Assembly (NCBI RefSeq): GCF_008086045.1
Contig: NZ_VSEY01000008.1
Location: forward strand, 186,001 to 250,000
Source: Nonomuraea sp. PA05
GTDB taxonomy: Bacteria > Actinomycetota > Actinomycetes > Streptosporangiales > Streptosporangiaceae
Length of the DNA stretch: 64,000 bases
Direction of reading: 5' to 3'
Part shown: positions 60,467 through 64,000 of the stretch, in pieces
Numbering within the stretch: the stretch's first letter is position 1
Layout: each line of letters begins with the position of its first letter
Notes under the pieces: generated by a model
What the model saw: the letters and a program-made list of their open reading frames with translations, nothing else
Told to the model about the DNA's origin: nothing
Databases searched by the model: none
Translations under genes and position numbers: made by a program

Positions 60467-60585
60467 CCACGACGCCGAGCCTGCCACGACGCCGAGCCTG
60501 CCACGACGCCGAGCCTGCCACGACGCCGAGCCTGCCACGACGCCGAGCCTGCCACCGCGCCGTGCGTGCCACCGCGCCGTGCCTG
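60467..60585. repeat. 17-bp tandem repeat, 7 copies
   Basis: Units CCACGACGCCGAGCCTG at 60467, 60484, 60501, 60518 and 60535 are identical; 60552 and 60569 are variants (CCACCGCGCCGTGCGTG, CCACCGCGCCGTGCCTG). The period of 17 is not a multiple of three, so this array is not coding. Confidence 0.92.
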
Positions 60586-61206
60586 CCGCCACAGTGCGCC
60601 CCTGACATCACAGCCTGCGCCCCGCGCTACGGCTCGCACCCGCACGCGTGCCTGCACCCGCAGCCGTCGTCGCGCCCGGCCCGTGCCCCGCGCCCCTGCA
60701 TTCGCGCCGCCCGCTCGCCCCGCCCGCCCGCTCGCCCCGCCCGCCCGTTCGCGCCGCCCGCTCGCCCCGTGCGCTCGCCCCGTGCGCCTGTCCCTTGCGT
60801 CTGCCGTGCCGTGGGCGTCCACCCCGCGCACCCGCCCCGAAGCGCCGGCCTGCCACGCCCTGCCTTACGCGTTCTCCCCGCCTGTCCTCGCCCGCCTACC
60901 CCGCCTACCTCGTGCGCCTGCCGGGCCGTCGGCGCCTACACCGCGCGTCCTGCCTACGTGCCGCCTGTCCTGCCAGCCGCTCGCACCAACCCCTCACCCC
61001 CTTGCCACCCCAAACCGCACCAGTTCTCCATCCCTCACCTCTCCCTACCACTCCCATCCCACGCCCCTGCCAGCCAGTTATCCACAGCCCTCAACCACCC
61101 CACAGCCCCTAATCCCCAGAACCCCATTCGGCCCCTCCACCACCACCCCACCTCCGCCAAGGTCGTGCTCGGACCCCAACCCAACCGACCCCGACGGAGG
61201 CACCAC

Positions 61207-61566
61207 ATGACCAAGGAAAGCAAGCAAGAACTAGGCAGACGCGGCGAACAAACAGCCGTCGCCTACCTAGAAACCCAAGGCATGCGAATACTCGCCCGCA
61301 ACTGGCGCTGCCGCCACGGCGAGCTCGACATCATCGCCGAAGAAGGCCCCACCCTCGTCGTAGTCGAGGTCAAAACCCGCTCAAGCAGATCCCACGGCAC
61401 AGCCCTGGAGTCAGTCAGACCCGCCAAGCTGGCCAGACTGCGCATGCTCGCCGCCAAATGGCTCGCCACCCAGCCCACCACGTTCGAAACCGTCCGCGTG
61501 GACGTGATAGCCCTGGAGCGCTTCGCCGGCGATTTCGCCCTCCGTCACGTACGGGGGGCGATCTGA
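61207..61566 (+). CDS. YraN/UPF0102-family nuclease-like protein
   Basis: 119 residues from ATG 61207 (GGAGG 6 nt upstream). Restriction-endonuclease-like motif: GRRGEQTAVAYLE, ARNWRCRHGELDIIAEE, VVVEVKTRSS (the D...ExK metal site). Role unknown, possibly linked to DNA uptake or repair as it is coupled to yifB/comM and dprA. The stop is directly followed by the next ATG. Confidence 0.94.
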   Translation: MTKESKQELGRRGEQTAVAYLETQGMRILARNWRCRHGELDIIAEEGPTLVVVEVKTRSSRSHGTALESVRPAKLARLRMLAAKWLATQPTTFETVRVDVIALERFAGDFALRHVRGAI

Positions 61567-63099
61567 ATGGCGGTGGCCCGCACACGCAGCGTGGCCCTGG
61601 TGGGAGTGGCGGGCCGCACGGTCGAGGTCGAGGCCGACGTGGGCAACGGCCTGGCAGGCATCCACCTCATCGGCCTCCCTGACACGGCGCTCAGCGAGGC
61701 TCGCGACCGCGTCAGGTCGGCGATGGTGAACAGCAACTATCCCTGGCCCGACGCCCGCATCATCGTCAGCCTCTTCCCGGCCAGTCTGCCCAAGCGGGGT
61801 TCTCAGTTCGACCTGGCGATAGCCGTGGCCATCTTGGGCGCGGCGGGCGTGGTCCCGGCCGAGCGCATCGCGGAGCCGTTCTTCCTGGGGGAGCTCGGCC
61901 TCGACGGCCGCATCAGGGCCGTACGCGGCGTGCTCCCCTCAGTCCTGGGCGCGGCCAGGCACGGTGACGTCACGGTCGTCGTCCCCTCGGCGAACTCCGC
62001 CGAGGCCGTCCTCGTACCGGACGTGAGGGTGGTCCCCGTCGCGGATCTGCGCCAGCTCGTGGAGTGGCTGCGCAAGGGCGACGCCCCGCCCGAGCCCGAA
62101 GTGGAGGGGTACGCCGACCCGCCCAAGACCACCTGCGCCCCCGGCATCGACCTGGCGGACGTCGTCGGCCAGCCGGTCGCCCGCCGGGCACTCGAAGTCT
62201 GCGCGGCCGGCGGCCACAATCTGTGGATGCTCGGCCCGCCTGGCACGGGCAAGACGATGCTGGCCGAACGCCTCCCCACCCTCCTGCCGAGCCTGGAGCT
62301 CGACCACGCCCTGGAGGTCACCGCCATCCACTCGGTCGCGGGCGTCCTGCCGCCCAACGCGCCGATGCTGAGCCGTCCTCCGTTCGTCAGCCCGCACCAC
62401 ACGGCGACGTCCGCCGCGATCATCGGCGGCGGCAGCACCGTGGTGCGCCCAGGAGCCGTCTCCCTGGCCCACAGAGGCGTTCTTTTCATGGACGAGGCTC
62501 CCGAGTTCCCCAGACACGTCCTGGACGCGCTGAGACAGCCTCTGGAGTCCGGCAGGGCGACGGTGTCGAGGTCCGCGGGCTCGGTCACGTTCCCGGCCAG
62601 GTTCATGCTCGTCCTGGCGGCCAACCCATGCCCCTGCTCCCAAGCGGAGGACCAGGGTGAGACCTGCAAATGCTCTCCCACAATCAGACGCCGCTACCTC
62701 GGCCGCCTCTCCGGCCCCCTCCTCGACCGCATCGACATGAAGGTCACTGTCAACCGCTCCTCACGCCGCGAACTCCTGGCCGACCGCCAGTTCGTCGAGA
62801 CCAGCGCGACGGTGGCCGAACGCGTCCTGGTAGCTCGCGAACGAGCCGCCAAGCGCCTGGCGGGCACGCAGTGGCGCTCCAACGCCGAGATCCCGTCCTC
62901 CGTCCTGCACGCCGACTTCCGCCCTCCGGACGAGGCCATGCAGCCCATGACGGCGTGCCTGGACACGGGCAGCCTCACCGCACGTGGCCTCGACCGTGTC
63001 GTACGCGTGGCGTGGACCCTCGCCGACCTGGCCGACAAGGACACCCCGGGACAGGACGAGACCAACGCCGCCCTTGGTTTCTGGCTCGGCGTGAGATAG
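61567..63099 (+). CDS. YifB/ComM-family Mg-chelatase-like AAA+ ATPase
   Basis: 510 residues. N-terminal Lon-like ChlI domain (LVGVAGRTVEVEADVGNGL), AAA+ core with Walker A GPPGTGKTM, Walker B VLFMDEAPEF, sensor NPCPC region with a Cys cluster (CPCSQ, CKCS), and C-terminal Mg-chelatase lid. ComM relatives are branch-migration helicases in natural transformation. Immediately follows yraN (TGA then ATG). Confidence 0.94.
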   Translation: MAVARTRSVALVGVAGRTVEVEADVGNGLAGIHLIGLPDTALSEARDRVRSAMVNSNYPWPDARIIVSLFPASLPKRGSQFDLAIAVAILGAAGVVPAERIAEPFFLGELGLDGRIRAVRGVLPSVLGAARHGDVTVVVPSANSAEAVLVPDVRVVPVADLRQLVEWLRKGDAPPEPEVEGYADPPKTTCAPGIDLADVVGQPVARRALEVCAAGGHNLWMLGPPGTGKTMLAERLPTLLPSLELDHALEVTAIHSVAGVLPPNAPMLSRPPFVSPHHTATSAAIIGGGSTVVRPGAVSLAHRGVLFMDEAPEFPRHVLDALRQPLESGRATVSRSAGSVTFPARFMLVLAANPCPCSQAEDQGETCKCSPTIRRRYLGRLSGPLLDRIDMKVTVNRSSRRELLADRQFVETSATVAERVLVARERAAKRLAGTQWRSNAEIPSSVLHADFRPPDEAMQPMTACLDTGSLTARGLDRVVRVAWTLADLADKDTPGQDETNAALGFWLGVR

Positions 63100-63167
63100 C
63101 CACTCGGACCCTCTCCCCACCGCTCTCCTGGCGAACCTCGATCACCGCGCACCTCAAGGAGGTCACC

Positions 63168-64000
63168 TTGACCACCACGCCCTCGACGACCACAGAGCCC
63201 GCCACGCCTTCCACGACCACAGAGCCCAGCAGGTCTTCCACTCCCGCGACGACCCGCGCCGACGACCCGCCGAACCGCCCCACGCCCAGCGCCTCCACGC
63301 CCCCAGCCGGGCCCGTGAGCAGAGCGGGTCCCGAAGCCGAAGATGAGCCCACGAGCAGCGTCCAGGCCGATCTCCGCGCCCTGGAAACAAGGAGCGCAGA
63401 GCCTGAAAGCGAAGTGAGAACCACCCGACTCGAAGGCACACCAGCGACGGCAGGACCTCATGACGGAGCCAGGACAGCGGGTTCTCCGGACCGAATCAAG
63501 GCCGGCGGACAACTGACCGAGACCAGGACCCGAGCCGCCAAGACATCCGACACGGACAGGGAAATCAGGGCCAGAGCCGCTCTCATGCGAGCCGCCGACG
63601 TCGGAGACGTCACCATGGGCAGCCTCGTAGCCCAGTACGGCGCCCCTCAAGCAGTGGAGGCCATCCGCACCCGCACCCTCCCTCCAGGCTTCATAGCCCA
63701 ACAAGCCCAGCAAGAGCGCCCACCCAACCTGACATCCTGCCTGAACGCCTGGTACACCCGCCTCGCAGCCGCCAACCCCGCAGCCGACCTCGAAGCCGGC
63801 CAACGAGCCGGAGCCCGGCTGATCATCCCGGGCAGCACGGAATGGCCCACCCAACTCGACGACCTTCGTCGCAGCCGCCCTCTCGGCCTGTGGGTGCACG
63901 GCAACGCCGACCTCCGCTTCTCCTGCCTCAAATCGGTGGCGGTGGTCGGGGCCAGAGCAGCCACCTCGTACGGCTGCCACATCGCGGCCGAGTTCGGCGT
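63168..64000 (+). CDS. dprA: DNA-processing protein DprA (partial, long N-terminal extension)
   Basis: The frame is open from TTG 63168 (AAGGAGGT 4 nt upstream) to the window edge, 277 codons. The first 125 or so residues are Thr/Pro/Ser-rich (TTTPSTTTEPATPSTTTEP) and not part of the DprA fold. The DprA N-terminal domain starts near IRARAALMRAADVGDV, and the Rossmann-like signature VAVVGARAATSYG is reached just before the edge. DprA loads RecA on single-stranded DNA. An internal ATG near 63586 could be the true start. Confidence 0.8.
   Translation, partial: MTTTPSTTTEPATPSTTTEPSRSSTPATTRADDPPNRPTPSASTPPAGPVSRAGPEAEDEPTSSVQADLRALETRSAEPESEVRTTRLEGTPATAGPHDGARTAGSPDRIKAGGQLTETRTRAAKTSDTDREIRARAALMRAADVGDVTMGSLVAQYGAPQAVEAIRTRTLPPGFIAQQAQQERPPNLTSCLNAWYTRLAAANPAADLEAGQRAGARLIIPGSTEWPTQLDDLRRSRPLGLWVHGNADLRFSCLKSVAVVGARAATSYGCHIAAEFG

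Larger units (their letters stand above)
60074..61206. other. 1.1-kb C-rich low-complexity intergenic region
   Basis: No supported gene, although frames stay open because of composition. It contains an 18-bp repeat array (60211-60336), a 17-bp array (60467-60585) and degenerate CGCCCGCTCGCCC tracts (about 60700-60800). The plus strand is strongly C-rich and G-poor from about 60600 onward. Confidence 0.7.

Noticed and set aside
60467..60585. CRISPR-like array
   Set aside because: Units are 17 bp with no unique spacers, so this is a simple tandem repeat; no cas genes are nearby.
60170..61210. Open frames of 346 and 452 residues in the repeat-rich region, one running into yraN
   Set aside because: Frames stay open because stop codons are rare in C-rich repeats; the 17-bp array cannot hold a frame and yraN has its own ribosome-binding site.

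Overview
The window is GC-rich actinomycete DNA: GTG/TTG starts are common, genes are tightly packed with ATGA or GTGA overlaps, and the gene content and the ffh-to-dprA order fit the Streptosporangiaceae (Nonomuraea-like). The genus is an inference from content and style, not from a marker gene.

Layout, left to right. (1) 1-2615, minus: glycine betaine/proline-type ABC importer (ATPase plus a tandem-domain permease cut by the left edge). (2) 2955-6994, plus: conservon 1 (cvnABCD: NIT-domain sensor kinase, roadblock protein, DUF742 protein, Ras-like GTPase). (3) 7002-9115, minus: SIS-domain sugar-phosphate protein and a maltokinase-fold (glucosamine-kinase-like) kinase. (4) 9227-16464: polyamine-type ABC importer, TetR regulator, GT1 glycosyltransferase and an aminobutyraldehyde-type dehydrogenase. 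A TTGA-N8-TCAA sequence occurs three times in blocks 3 and 4. (5) 16640-21442: conservon 2. (6) 21443-24858: hairpin repeats, then a lower-GC island with an ABC-ATPase/DUF4276 pair (defence-like), a frameshifted methyltransferase remnant and a membrane-anchored XRE protein. (7) 24960-29112: TetR with twin palindromes over a leaderless promoter, a membrane protein, an NAD(P)-binding protein, a DUF4429-SHOCT protein and a beta-lactamase-fold hydrolase with a membrane tail. (8) 29109-33933, minus: NitT/TauT-type importer 1 (binding protein, two permeases, ATPase) with an embedded PhzS-like FAD monooxygenase. (9) 34449-38788: conservon 3. (10) 38867-41653, plus: aldehyde dehydrogenase, DUF3598 protein and a nitrilase-fold protein without catalytic Cys and Lys. 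(11) 41660-48030, minus: importers 3 and 2 (binding protein plus two permeases each, no ATPase) with a PhzM-like methyltransferase between them. (12) 48423-52893: conservon 4. (13) 52951-64000: housekeeping block ffh, rpsP, KH protein, rimM, trmD, rplS, lepB x2, rnhB, DUF2469, yraN, yifB/comM, dprA (cut by the right edge), with two repeat-rich intergenic regions.

The main point of interest is the array. Four complete conservons lie within 50 kb. Three of them (1, 3, 4) are transcribed divergently from an ABC importer operon, and conservon 2 follows one. Conservons 3 and 4 are near-twins whose neighbouring importers are also paralogous, which suggests duplication of an importer-plus-conservon module. 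Three importers may share one ATPase. The four sensor kinases keep the same short motifs in long disordered tails while carrying different tandem repeats there. Conservon 4 has a micro-ORF of 24 codons plus stop, joined by ATGA overlaps to the genes on both sides.
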